Of a DNA stretch of 8,303 bases, positions 1-5,980 are shown one piece after another. The notes below the pieces were generated by a model. It was not told the origin of the DNA and ran no database searches. It saw only the letters and a list, made by a program, of their open reading frames with translations. Position 1 is the stretch's first letter, and every line of letters starts with the position of its first letter. The DNA comes from Clostridia bacterium (lineage in GTDB: Bacteria; Bacillota_A; Clostridia; Oscillospirales; CAG-272), in assembly GCA_017462445.1 (NCBI GenBank), contig JAFTRB010000095.1, forward strand, positions 1 to 8,303. The letters run 5' to 3'. A program made the position numbers and the translations under genes.

Positions 1-168
1 AACGTTATCATCGGTAAGCTCATTCCCGCAGGTACAGGTCTTGGAATGTACAACTCTGTCGGTATAGAGAACACCCGTGAGCCCGCTCCCGTGGCAGAGG
101 TATACGAGCCCGAGTTCGTAGCCGCTCCCCAGGACGAGATTCCCGAGTCTCTCACCATAACCGAATAA
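1..168 (+). CDS. rpoC: DNA-directed RNA polymerase subunit beta' (RpoC), C-terminal end, partial
   Basis: Frame 1 is open from the window edge to a TAA at 166-168 and gives 55 residues; the start lies outside the window. The opening residues NVIIGKLIPAGTGL are the conserved motif near the C-terminus of the bacterial beta' subunit, the largest subunit of core RNA polymerase. After this motif comes a lineage-variable acidic tail (EPAPVAEVYEPEFVAAPQDE) that ends in SLTITE. The stop is followed 12 bases later by a strong intrinsic terminator, so rpoC is the last gene of its transcription unit here and is not co-transcribed with the glycosyltransferase downstream. The family call is firm. The tail is not diagnostic enough to name a genus. 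Confidence 0.95.
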   Translation, partial: NVIIGKLIPAGTGLGMYNSVGIENTREPAPVAEVYEPEFVAAPQDEIPESLTITE

Positions 169-180
169 TCATTAAAATGT

Positions 181-210
181 AAAACGCCTTCCTTCGGGAG
201 GGCGTTTTTT
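181..210 (+). terminator. Intrinsic terminator of the rpoC transcription unit
   Basis: A 12-bp stem (181-192 with 197-208, one G-T wobble) closes on a TTCG tetraloop at 193-196 flanked by C and G, the very stable cUUCGg loop. The right arm runs directly into TTTTTT (205-210). It lies 12 bases after the rpoC stop codon, as expected for a Rho-independent terminator. Confidence 0.95.
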
Positions 211-303
211 GAATTGAAAAGGGAAGATTGAAAAATGAAAATGGGGTGTTGTCAAAAATGGGGTAGGGAGTGAAAATGAGTTGTGGCAGTCATGGTAGGC
301 GGC

Positions 304-332
304 AGGATATGAAGCTTGTTTGCTGCTATAAT
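304..332 (+). promoter_or_regulatory. Possible secondary extended -10 promoter
   Basis: A perfect TATAAT at 327-332 is preceded by TGC, giving an extended -10 element (TGnTATAAT, 324-332). Seventeen bases upstream, AGGATA (304-309) matches the -35 consensus TTGACA at only 3 of 6 positions. Extended -10 promoters can work with a poor -35. If used, it would give a leader of roughly 235 bases before the glycosyltransferase start at 573. The match could be chance in AT-rich DNA. Confidence 0.3.
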
Positions 333-359
333 TGGCTTTCTTAAGCCTCTGGAACTAAG

Positions 360-399
360 AAAAAACAATAAAAGTGGGGAATTCTGCCCGATGTTTTTT
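360..399 (+). other. Possible A/U-rich hairpin with T-run
   Basis: AAAAAACA (360-367) is exactly complementary to TGTTTTTT (392-399). A short inner GGG/CCC pairing (377-379 with 387-389) could stack inside, with an asymmetric bulge. In RNA this could act as a weak terminator or attenuator between the possible upstream promoter and the main promoter at 441-469. The outer stem is almost all A-U, so stability is doubtful. Confidence 0.2.
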
Positions 400-440
400 C
401 AATTATGGACTATTTTGGAGGGGGTAGAAATATATTCATA

Positions 441-469
441 TTGACAAAGAATAAAATTCGTGTTAAAAT
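441..469 (+). promoter_or_regulatory. SigA-type promoter of the GT2 glycosyltransferase gene
   Basis: The -35 element is a perfect TTGACA (441-446). The -10 element TAAAAT (464-469) matches 5 of 6 consensus bases, and the spacer is exactly 17 bp. A TG at 461-462, one base before the -10, adds an extended -10 motif. Transcription should begin near 475-477 and give an mRNA leader of about 97 bases before the ATG at 573. The tandem repeats at 472-501 cover the predicted start site, which suggests the promoter is repressed by a bound protein. Confidence 0.85.
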
Positions 470-471
470 GG

Positions 472-501
472 AGTTAATAATAGTTAACAATAGTTAACAA
501 T
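472..501 (+). repeat. Three tandem 10-bp repeats over the transcription start, candidate operator
   Basis: The unit AGTTAACAAT occurs exactly at 482-491 and 492-501, and with one change (AGTTAATAAT) at 472-481. Each exact copy carries the palindrome GTTAAC, so the pair also forms an inverted repeat, GTTAAC-AATA-GTTAAC (483-498). A spacing of 10 bp, about one helical turn, places each unit on the same face of the DNA. The array begins 3 bases after the -10 element and covers about -3 to +26. This position and geometry fit a repressor-binding array. The binding protein is unknown and is not encoded in this window. Confidence 0.6.
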
Positions 502-560
502 TGTATGGGCTACTATACGCCCGTTGCATTATGAATTCCTGTCATAACTTCTTATATTTA

Positions 561-567
561 AGAGGAG
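561..567 (+). promoter_or_regulatory. Ribosome binding site that sets the GT2 start at 573
   Basis: AGAGGAG ends 5 bases before the ATG at 573. The frame is open further upstream to a TTG at 501 and includes an ATG at 531, but neither has a recognisable ribosome binding site. The TTG also lies at the edge of the repeat array. The ATG at 573 is therefore preferred. Confidence 0.85.
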
Positions 568-572
568 CCTTT

Positions 573-1802
573 ATGAATAACGATAATATTTCTATAGATA
601 ACATTGATTTGACCGAAGCGGCTCAGGACGCGCAGGGCGCGGCTGAGGCTGTAGCGGAGGGGATAGAGGTAGCTGCCGAGGCGCCAAAGGAGAACCCAAT
701 CAAGGTTACTGTTGTAATGCCGATTTACAACGCCTACGAATACCTTCGCCCCGCTCTTGACAGCATCATTACCCAGACGCTCACCGAGCTTGAGCTTATC
801 TGTGTTGACGATGGCTCTACCGACCGCTCGCTCCACGTTCTTACCGAATACCAGAAGGCAGATGACCGTATACGTATCATCACCGAGAACAATGCGGGGC
901 CGTCTCTTGCGCGAAACAAGGGCTTGGCGCGCGCCCGTGGCGAGTTTGTCATCCTTATGGATGCAGACGACTTCTGCGAGCCTACAATGCTGGAGAAGCT
1001 GTATGACCTCGCGGTAAGAGAGGATCTTGACATAGCGATTGCCAAGTATGATGTATATAATAATAAGAAGGCAAAATTCGAGCCGAATATTGCCTGCGAC
1101 CACGGTGAGCTGTTTAACGGAGGACGGATCGTCTCTACCAGCGAGTTCCCCGACCACATCTTCCAGTGTACGACTGCCTATGTCTGGAACAAGCTCTACC
1201 GCCATTCCTTCCTGAAGGACAAGGGGCTTAGCTTCGACCCCGAGCTTCGCGTTTTTGAGGATACATATTTTGTTATGACAAGCCTCTCGCTTGCCTCCAG
1301 GGTTGGAAAGGTAGAGGAGATCCTCTTCCATCACCGCGTGTATTCCGAGCAGGCAAAGCCCAAGCTTTTCAAGAAGTATTACCGCCAGGTTCCCATAATC
1401 TACACCAGGATAAAGGACTTTTTGATGAGCCACGGAATGTACATACCGCTCTACCAGTCCTATCTGAACCTGTCCGCCAGCCGAGCTTACAAGATATATA
1501 ATCTGCTTTGGTGGGACGCCAAGGGGGCATTCTTTGACCTCTACCACAATGAGTACGCGGAGGCGCTTGGCTGGACAAAGGCCGATCCCGAGGAGTTTGA
1601 AAATCCCGAGGTGCGCGACTTCGTTGCCAATGTGCTGATGTACAACCATTCCCAGTACAAGAAGAGAGAGGACAAGGGGTTAAAGGTTCGCATCGAGAGC
1701 GTGGGAGCCTTCCTCCGTCAGCAGAAGTGGTGGCGCGGCTTTACCGGCTTCTTCGCAAGACTCTTCGGCATGAAGAAAGATGAAAAAGAATTTTCTCAAT
1801 AA
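573..1802 (+). CDS. Family 2 glycosyltransferase (GT-A fold), 409 residues
   Basis: Probably transfers a sugar from a nucleotide-sugar donor to a cell-surface glycan or lipid acceptor on the inner face of the membrane. Donor and acceptor cannot be read from the sequence. Residues 44-134 form the classic GT2 core: VVMPIYN (47-53), ICVDDGS with the nucleotide-binding Asp pair (76-82), NKG (115-117), and the metal-binding DADD (130-133). VWNKLYR (204-210) and FED (228-230), which may hold the catalytic base, follow as in EpsJ/WcaA-like enzymes. Residues 1-43 are an Ala/Glu-rich acidic extension not expected in the family. The C-terminal 30 residues are basic and aromatic (WWRGFTGFFARLFG, 386-399), suggesting peripheral membrane attachment rather than a transmembrane anchor. 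The start follows a good ribosome binding site at 561-567. The gene appears monocistronic, with its own promoter (441-469) and terminator (1811-1876). Its closeness to the polymer operon hints at the same pathway, but this is inference. The GT2 call is secure. Confidence 0.9.
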   Translation: MNNDNISIDNIDLTEAAQDAQGAAEAVAEGIEVAAEAPKENPIKVTVVMPIYNAYEYLRPALDSIITQTLTELELICVDDGSTDRSLHVLTEYQKADDRIRIITENNAGPSLARNKGLARARGEFVILMDADDFCEPTMLEKLYDLAVREDLDIAIAKYDVYNNKKAKFEPNIACDHGELFNGGRIVSTSEFPDHIFQCTTAYVWNKLYRHSFLKDKGLSFDPELRVFEDTYFVMTSLSLASRVGKVEEILFHHRVYSEQAKPKLFKKYYRQVPIIYTRIKDFLMSHGMYIPLYQSYLNLSASRAYKIYNLLWWDAKGAFFDLYHNEYAEALGWTKADPEEFENPEVRDFVANVLMYNHSQYKKREDKGLKVRIESVGAFLRQQKWWRGFTGFFARLFGMKKDEKEFSQ

Positions 1803-1810
1803 TTTCACAA

Positions 1811-1876
1811 AAGTAAAAAATGAGAGCGTTCAGCGCGTTTCCTTAATGGAGAACACGCTGAACGCTCTCGGTTTTT
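1811..1876. terminator. Bidirectional intrinsic terminator between convergent genes
   Basis: An 18-base arm (1822-1839) pairs with 1852-1869 at all but one position (a C-A mismatch). The 12-base loop (1840-1851) can itself pair further (TCC-TTAAT-GGA). On the + strand the stem is followed by GG and TTTTT (1872-1876). On the minus strand it is followed by A and then six T's (complement of 1820-1815). It occupies most of the 81 bases between the glycosyltransferase stop (1802) and the ATPase stop (1884), so it can end transcripts arriving from both sides. Confidence 0.93.
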
Positions 1877-1883
1877 ATAAAAG

Positions 1884-2663
1884 CTAGTCAAAGGTGGGAA
1901 GCACCTTGGTTTTAAGGAACTCCTCGTATCTGTCGCAAATTCCCTTGACATCGTCACCGAAAACAACCTGCTTGCCGTGGTCGAGCCAGAGAATTTTATT
2001 GCACATCGAGCGAACCTGCGGTATGGAGTGAGAGACAAGAATGGTGGTTGCTCCGCCGGAAATGATGGACTTCATTTTTTCCTCGCTCTTGCGCCTGAAG
2101 CCGCCGTCGCCAACCGACAAAACCTCGTCAAGGATAAGAATATCCGGGTTGACAAGCGACGCGATGGAGAACGCCAGACGGGATTTCATACCGCTTGACA
2201 GATGCTTGAAGGCTCTGTCCTGGTATTCCTCCAGCTCGGAGAAGGCGATTATCTCCTTGTAGGTTTCGTCCATAAAGGCTCTAGTATAGCCGAGGAGCGC
2301 GCCTCTTAAATATGTGTTTTCCCTGACGGTGAGGTCGCCATCAAAGCCGCTTGCCAGCTCCAGAAGAGCGGCAATCTTTCCGCGGCGCTCAACATAGCCC
2401 TCGGTGGGCTGCATAATGCCGGATATTGCCTTAAGCAGGGTAGACTTACCCGCTCCGTTCGTGCCGATAATTCCAAGCATATCGCCGCGGTTGATGCTGA
2501 AGGTTACATGCCTGTCCGCCCAAAATTCATTAACCTTATATTTTCCGGTCAGCTTGCGGATTATGAACTCCTTAAGTCCGATTTCGCGGAAGTCACCGGT
2601 TATATAACGGATAGAAACATTATGGCATTCTATAAGGGGGAGATTTTTATCCTGATTGTTCAT
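1884..2663 (-). CDS. tagH: ABC transporter ATPase for teichoic acid/polysaccharide export (TagH/Wzt-like)
   Basis: This 259-residue cytoplasmic ATPase powers export of a finished glycopolymer through the permease encoded just upstream. Visible motifs are Walker A GTNGAGKST (67-75), signature LSSGM followed by KSRL (155-163), Walker B DILILDE (174-180), a D-loop SVGD (183-186), and the H-loop histidine in VSHS (His212). The region LLELASGFDGDLTVREN (100-116) is characteristic of the polysaccharide-exporting TagH/RfbE/Wzt ATPases, with Glu102 where most ABC ATPases have the Q-loop glutamine. About 45 residues precede the first nucleotide-binding strand, as in this subfamily. The protein stops soon after the nucleotide-binding domain, so it lacks the C-terminal carbohydrate-binding domain of O9a-type Wzt proteins and the long C-terminal extension of Bacillus subtilis TagH. 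It is the last gene of the minus-strand operon, and its ribosome binding site overlaps the permease stop. The family is secure. The tagH symbol rather than wzt rests on the operon context. Confidence 0.93.
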   Translation of the reverse strand: MNNQDKNLPLIECHNVSIRYITGDFREIGLKEFIIRKLTGKYKVNEFWADRHVTFSINRGDMLGIIGTNGAGKSTLLKAISGIMQPTEGYVERRGKIAALLELASGFDGDLTVRENTYLRGALLGYTRAFMDETYKEIIAFSELEEYQDRAFKHLSSGMKSRLAFSIASLVNPDILILDEVLSVGDGGFRRKSEEKMKSIISGGATTILVSHSIPQVRSMCNKILWLDHGKQVVFGDDVKGICDRYEEFLKTKVLPTFD

Positions 2664-2667
2664 ACAT

Positions 2668-2674
2668 CCTCCTT
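2668..2674 (-). promoter_or_regulatory. Ribosome binding site of the ATPase gene, overlapping the permease stop codon
   Basis: On the minus strand AAGGAGG (complement of 2668-2674) lies 4 bases before the ATG at 2663 and shares its first two bases with the TAA stop of the permease (complement of 2675-2673). Ribosomes ending the permease would therefore sit on this site, which favours translational coupling and matched amounts of the two transporter subunits. Confidence 0.85.
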
Positions 2675-3440
2675 ACACATAATATAGGAAGCGGTGATTT
2701 TTCGTCTTGTATATAAGCGCGCCGATGCCAAATGCCAAAAGGGCATAGCCAACCGCCAAAAGGTGAAGCCCGAGATCGGGAACGACACCCTCAAGCACCA
2801 CCGTGCGGAAATACTTGATATAGACGAATACCGGGTTTATATGGAATATTGCCTGCACCTCTGAGCTGAACTCGTTGACATTGTAGAATATTGCCGACAT
2901 ATACATAAGCAGTAGTGTAAACACATTCCACAAATACTGGATATCCCGGAAGAATACGAACATTGCCGACAGCACCATACCAATGCCTATGTTGAATATC
3001 ACAAGGCAAATAATGGGTATGAGCAAGGCGAAGAATGCCCAGGTAAATGTGATGCCGTCAAAAATGCAGAATACAAAGAACACAATAAGCGTCAAGCCGA
3101 AGTTGATAAGCGTCTGCAGGTTCTTGGAGAGCAGGAACATATACTTTGGAACATTTATCTTCGTGAAGATATTTGCATTGCTCATAAGCGCGCTCATGCC
3201 CTGGGTGGTGGACTCATTGAAGTAGGAGAAAACCAGATTTCCGCAGAAAAGATAAATCATATAATGCTCTATCTTGTTGCCGAATATGGTTGAGAACACC
3301 AGGTACATTACAAGCAGGGTGAGCAGGGGAGCAAGAATGCTCCAGCCAATGCCCAGAATGCTACGCTTATATTTCTTCTTGAAGTCACGCTTTATAAGCT
3401 CCTCAAGGAGAAAGCGATGCTTTTTTAAGGTATTAAACAT
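2673..3440 (-). CDS. tagG: ABC-2 type polysaccharide/teichoic acid export permease (TagG/Wzm-like)
   Basis: This 255-residue integral membrane protein should form, as a dimer, the channel that carries the lipid-linked polymer across the cytoplasmic membrane with the TagH-like ATPase. Its N-terminus has the family signature RDFKKKYKRSILGIGWSILAPL (18-39), an amphipathic interface segment leading into the first membrane helix. Hydrophobic segments lie at about 29-53, 59-74, 108-128, 134-160, 168-188 and 224-244, giving the six helices typical of ABC-2 exporters. Also typical are FFRDI (163-167) after the fourth helix and NPVFVYIKYFR (202-212) before the last. The length is normal for the family. 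The ribosome binding site is AAAGGAG, 6 bases before the ATG. The gene starts 20 bases after the 802-residue transferase and directly precedes the ATPase. The export role is well supported; the exact substrate is inferred from the neighbours. Confidence 0.93.
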   Translation of the reverse strand: MFNTLKKHRFLLEELIKRDFKKKYKRSILGIGWSILAPLLTLLVMYLVFSTIFGNKIEHYMIYLFCGNLVFSYFNESTTQGMSALMSNANIFTKINVPKYMFLLSKNLQTLINFGLTLIVFFVFCIFDGITFTWAFFALLIPIICLVIFNIGIGMVLSAMFVFFRDIQYLWNVFTLLLMYMSAIFYNVNEFSSEVQAIFHINPVFVYIKYFRTVVLEGVVPDLGLHLLAVGYALLAFGIGALIYKTKNHRFLYYV

Positions 3441-3446
3441 AAAAAA

Positions 3447-3453
3447 CTCCTTT
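3447..3453 (-). promoter_or_regulatory. Ribosome binding site of the permease gene
   Basis: AAAGGAG on the minus strand lies 6 bases before the ATG at 3440, inside the 20-base gap after the stop of the upstream gene (3461). The short gap leaves no room for a promoter, which supports a single operon. Confidence 0.85.
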
Positions 3454-3460
3454 CAGGATG

Positions 3461-5869
3461 TCAGAACAGAGCTTCGAACTGCTTCCTTGTTTCGTCGTTA
3501 TACTGCTCATAGTCCACATTCATCACGGGAACCTTGCCTTCTGTAAGCATATGCATGCCCGAAAGAATGCCCTCGGTAGAGTCCTCTACAAGCGTTCCGC
3601 CATACCTCTGCATAAAGGTTCTCGGTCCGGCAATATCTGTGGAGATCACGGGCTTACCAAGGATGTCAGCCTCTGCCAGAACAAGGCCAAAGCCCTCGTA
3701 GCGAGAGGATAGGATGAAGTAGTCGCATTTTTTCAGTACGGTATATGGGTTGGGCATGCTGGTAAGCAGAATAACTCTATCGGACAGCGAGTAATCCTCA
3801 AGCTGCTTCAAAAGATTATCATAGGTATCGGACTGAGTATAACCGCCGATTATAAACAGATAGCTATTTGGATTTTCCTTGTTAAAGGCGGCAAAGGCAT
3901 CTATAAGCCTGTCCTGTCCCTTCTCCGGAGAATATCTGCCGATGTTGATAAACTTGATGGCATCGGATTCAAGCGCAGCCCTTGCCTCATCAAAGGTTAC
4001 AGAGCATTTAGCATAGGAGCCCTCCTCGAACTCGGCCTTCGCCTTTTCGAGTATCTGTGAATAATTGATAGTATTCTTTACCACCTTGATATTGTCGGGG
4101 TGCTTGGATATTTCAAGGGTGGGCGCGCGCATATCCTCGGTAACAATAGCCACATTGTCATAGTGCCTGTATGCGTATTCCAGCACATCCCAACGCTGGT
4201 TCTTCTTCTTCCTTGCCTCTTCAACCATATTGTTGTGAACGAAGATGGTTTTTTTGCCGGGGAAGGCGGAGAACAGCAAAATAATCTCGGCTTCATAGCC
4301 GTTGAACTGAATTACACTGTTTATTCTGGCTCCGCCAAAGAATTGCATAAAGGCATCGCCGAGAAGGTCATTGCTTTTTCCTGCAAAGCTTGTGGCGGTG
4401 ATGAACTTGGACTTAAAGAACTTTCGCTTCACTCTGTCCCAGATAGTCAGATTGAAATCTCCGGAGAAGGGGAAGTATGTTACTCCTTCCGGAAGCTTTT
4501 TTAGCTGCTCCTTATTTTTTGCTATATGCTCCGTCTTGAAGGCAACAATATAGTTTCTCTTTCCGATATCTATTGTATTAAGCAGAGATATGAGCGAAAC
4601 CGTAATGCCGTTTCCGGCAAGGTTTCCGGCGTAGATAAGGACATTTTCCTTCCCGTTATCCTTTATAGGCTCAACCTCAAGACCGGTGTCCTCGCAAAGA
4701 ATAACTCTGTCACAGAGCAGCTGTGAGGCGTTTGCGCAATCGTATGGACAGAACTCGGACAGGAAGCTCTTTTCGTCATAATTCTTTTCGCTGCGAAGCT
4801 CCTCCATGAGCGAATCCAATTCATACACCCTGGGGAAGGGAAGACCTCTGATGTCGAAATACATACCTCTTGAGGCGAGATATTCTTCTTCGTCGTATGT
4901 GAAAAGAACGATTTTTCTGCCCGTCACAGCAAAGTCAAAGAAGACGCTGGAATAGTCGGTAATCAATACATCGGCGATGTTAAGGAATTCATATACCTCG
5001 TATTCCTTGGGGAATTTTCTGATATTCTTAAATTCGGAGAAGTCGATTCCGTCGGTGGCAAGCGGGTGAAGATTGACATACAGAATCTCATCCTCCCCAA
5101 GACGCTTGTCCAGCTCAAACAGATAATAGGTCAAATAAGCCGAGCTTTTGGAGGTTTTTCCCTTGCTGACCTTGCCACGGTAGGTGGGCATATAAACATA
5201 AACCCGCTTTCCGTTAAGCTCCAGCCTTTCCCGTACAGCCTGACGCGCGTCACTGTCAAAGAACACCTCGTTTCGGGGATAGCCCGACATGATCACCGAG
5301 CCCTGTGAGATGTTTTCCAACATATAGTCGCGAATCATTATGTCCCTGGTATAGGCGTTAGGGTACATAAGAAAGTCACTCTGTACAAAGTTGCGAAGAA
5401 TATTTCCTATTGAATGATAGTCAGAGGCATCGCTTTTTCCCAGTGTTTTCAGCGGGGTACCATGCCAGGTGTTCAGGTATACCTGTCCCTCCTTCTTTAT
5501 ATAGTAGGGGCCGAAGGAGGTATCGTTTATAAGATATTTTGCCGAGGCAAGAAGGCGCATATACTCATCCGATGCAAGCATAACAGGGGTGACGTTTTCT
5601 ATGCCGTGCTCGGTCATAAACTGCTTGAACCTGCGTAGATTCCTGCCCAGCGAGGTAACATATATTTTGTAATCCTGATATTTATCGTTGGTTGCCAGAT
5701 ATTTTATGATGTAAAAAATACTTCCGTCGAGCTTTTTTCCGTGCTCGGATTCAAGAAGAATTATCTTGTCATCAATGGGAAGCTCCCTGTAATACTTCAG
5801 ATATTCCTGCTTTGCTCTCCAGAACTGGTCCTTCATCAAACGAAAGAATTTTTTCGCCACCTTGAACAT
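3461..5869 (-). CDS. Bifunctional enzyme: CDP-glycerol glycerophosphotransferase (TagF-type) fused to a GT4 glycosyltransferase
   Basis: The 802-residue protein has two complete transferase domains. Residues ~35-395 are TagF-type: WHGTPLK (135-141), GYPRNE (196-201), YMPTYRG (226-232), NLHP (266-269) and ITDYSS (303-308). His136 and His268 match the two conserved histidines of CDP-glycerol:poly(glycerophosphate) glycerophosphotransferases, which move glycerol phosphate from CDP-glycerol onto a growing polymer. Residues ~408-780 form a GT-B, family 4 glycosyltransferase: YAGNLAGNGI (413-422), VHNN (544-547), NIGRYSPEKGQD (642-653), and EGFGLVLAE (725-733), the E-x7-E donor site. The basic amphipathic N-terminus (1-30) suggests membrane-surface attachment, as in TagF; there is no transmembrane helix. 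An in-frame TAA directly precedes the ATG, fixing the start. The gene lies between the GT2-TagF fusion and the export permease. I infer that it alternates or sequentially couples glycerol-phosphate and sugar transfer in polymer synthesis. The sugar and the acceptor are unknown. Confidence 0.93.
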   Translation of the reverse strand: MFKVAKKFFRLMKDQFWRAKQEYLKYYRELPIDDKIILLESEHGKKLDGSIFYIIKYLATNDKYQDYKIYVTSLGRNLRRFKQFMTEHGIENVTPVMLASDEYMRLLASAKYLINDTSFGPYYIKKEGQVYLNTWHGTPLKTLGKSDASDYHSIGNILRNFVQSDFLMYPNAYTRDIMIRDYMLENISQGSVIMSGYPRNEVFFDSDARQAVRERLELNGKRVYVYMPTYRGKVSKGKTSKSSAYLTYYLFELDKRLGEDEILYVNLHPLATDGIDFSEFKNIRKFPKEYEVYEFLNIADVLITDYSSVFFDFAVTGRKIVLFTYDEEEYLASRGMYFDIRGLPFPRVYELDSLMEELRSEKNYDEKSFLSEFCPYDCANASQLLCDRVILCEDTGLEVEPIKDNGKENVLIYAGNLAGNGITVSLISLLNTIDIGKRNYIVAFKTEHIAKNKEQLKKLPEGVTYFPFSGDFNLTIWDRVKRKFFKSKFITATSFAGKSNDLLGDAFMQFFGGARINSVIQFNGYEAEIILLFSAFPGKKTIFVHNNMVEEARKKKNQRWDVLEYAYRHYDNVAIVTEDMRAPTLEISKHPDNIKVVKNTINYSQILEKAKAEFEEGSYAKCSVTFDEARAALESDAIKFINIGRYSPEKGQDRLIDAFAAFNKENPNSYLFIIGGYTQSDTYDNLLKQLEDYSLSDRVILLTSMPNPYTVLKKCDYFILSSRYEGFGLVLAEADILGKPVISTDIAGPRTFMQRYGGTLVEDSTEGILSGMHMLTEGKVPVMNVDYEQYNDETRKQFEALF

Positions 5870-5980
5870 TTATTTTATTAGCTCCTTTAGAAATTGAGTG
5901 TGTTTTCGCGAGGGTTGCCTGAAGGCTTCTAAAGCTTAGCCGAATGCGATTTTAGCCCTTCTGCCTTGTAGCGGCTTGGC
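5870..5980 (-). other. 111-base gap inside the operon
   Basis: This is the widest gap in the minus-strand operon. It holds no gene and no terminator: the only hairpins are short (for example GCCT-TC-AGGC) and lack a following T-run. A TAAAAT within it has no acceptable -35 at 16-18 bp, so I do not call an internal promoter. At its end AAAGGAG (complement of 5888-5882) is the only ribosome binding site available to the 802-residue gene. It lies 12 bases from the ATG, longer than for the other genes here, which could lower translation. Confidence 0.6.

Larger units (their letters stand above)
211..440. other. Gene-free stretch between the rpoC terminator and the glycosyltransferase promoter
   Basis: About 230 bases without a convincing gene. 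The first part (220-300) is purine-rich and contains only very short open frames. The later part holds a possible weak promoter (304-332), a small hairpin GGCTT-TCTT-AAGCC (334-347), and an A-tract/T-tract pair able to fold (360-399). None of these is strongly supported. I see no transfer RNA, riboswitch or mobile-element remnant. Confidence 0.6.

Noticed and set aside
276..344. Short open frame of 22 codons with AGGGAG 5 bases upstream and three cysteines
   Set aside because: It lies in purine-rich intergenic DNA, no promoter is seen upstream of it after the rpoC terminator, and the peptide resembles nothing I know. A chance match is more likely.
501..572. A 24-codon upstream extension of the + strand glycosyltransferase, starting at TTG 501 or ATG 531
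   Set aside because: Neither codon has a ribosome binding site, and the TTG lies at the edge of the repeat array about 25 bases from the predicted transcript start. The ATG at 573 has AGAGGAG at good spacing.
558..1649. 363-residue open frame on the minus strand, antisense to the glycosyltransferase
   Set aside because: It is a shadow of the G+C-rich codons of the + strand gene. The + frame carries all GT2 motifs, and the antisense peptide shows no recognisable domain.
4100..4504. 134-residue + strand open frame inside the 802-residue gene
   Set aside because: It lies wholly antisense to the GT4 half, with no motif and no promoter. The minus-strand frame is clearly coding.
3461..5869. Possibility that the 802-residue protein is two genes joined by a sequencing error
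   Set aside because: The frame is continuous, and both domains are complete with a short linker at about 395-408. No start codon with a ribosome binding site is seen at the domain junction.
5870..5980. Internal promoter or terminator in the widest operon gap
   Set aside because: A TAAAAT is present but has no -35 match at 16-18 bp, and the small hairpins have no T-run.
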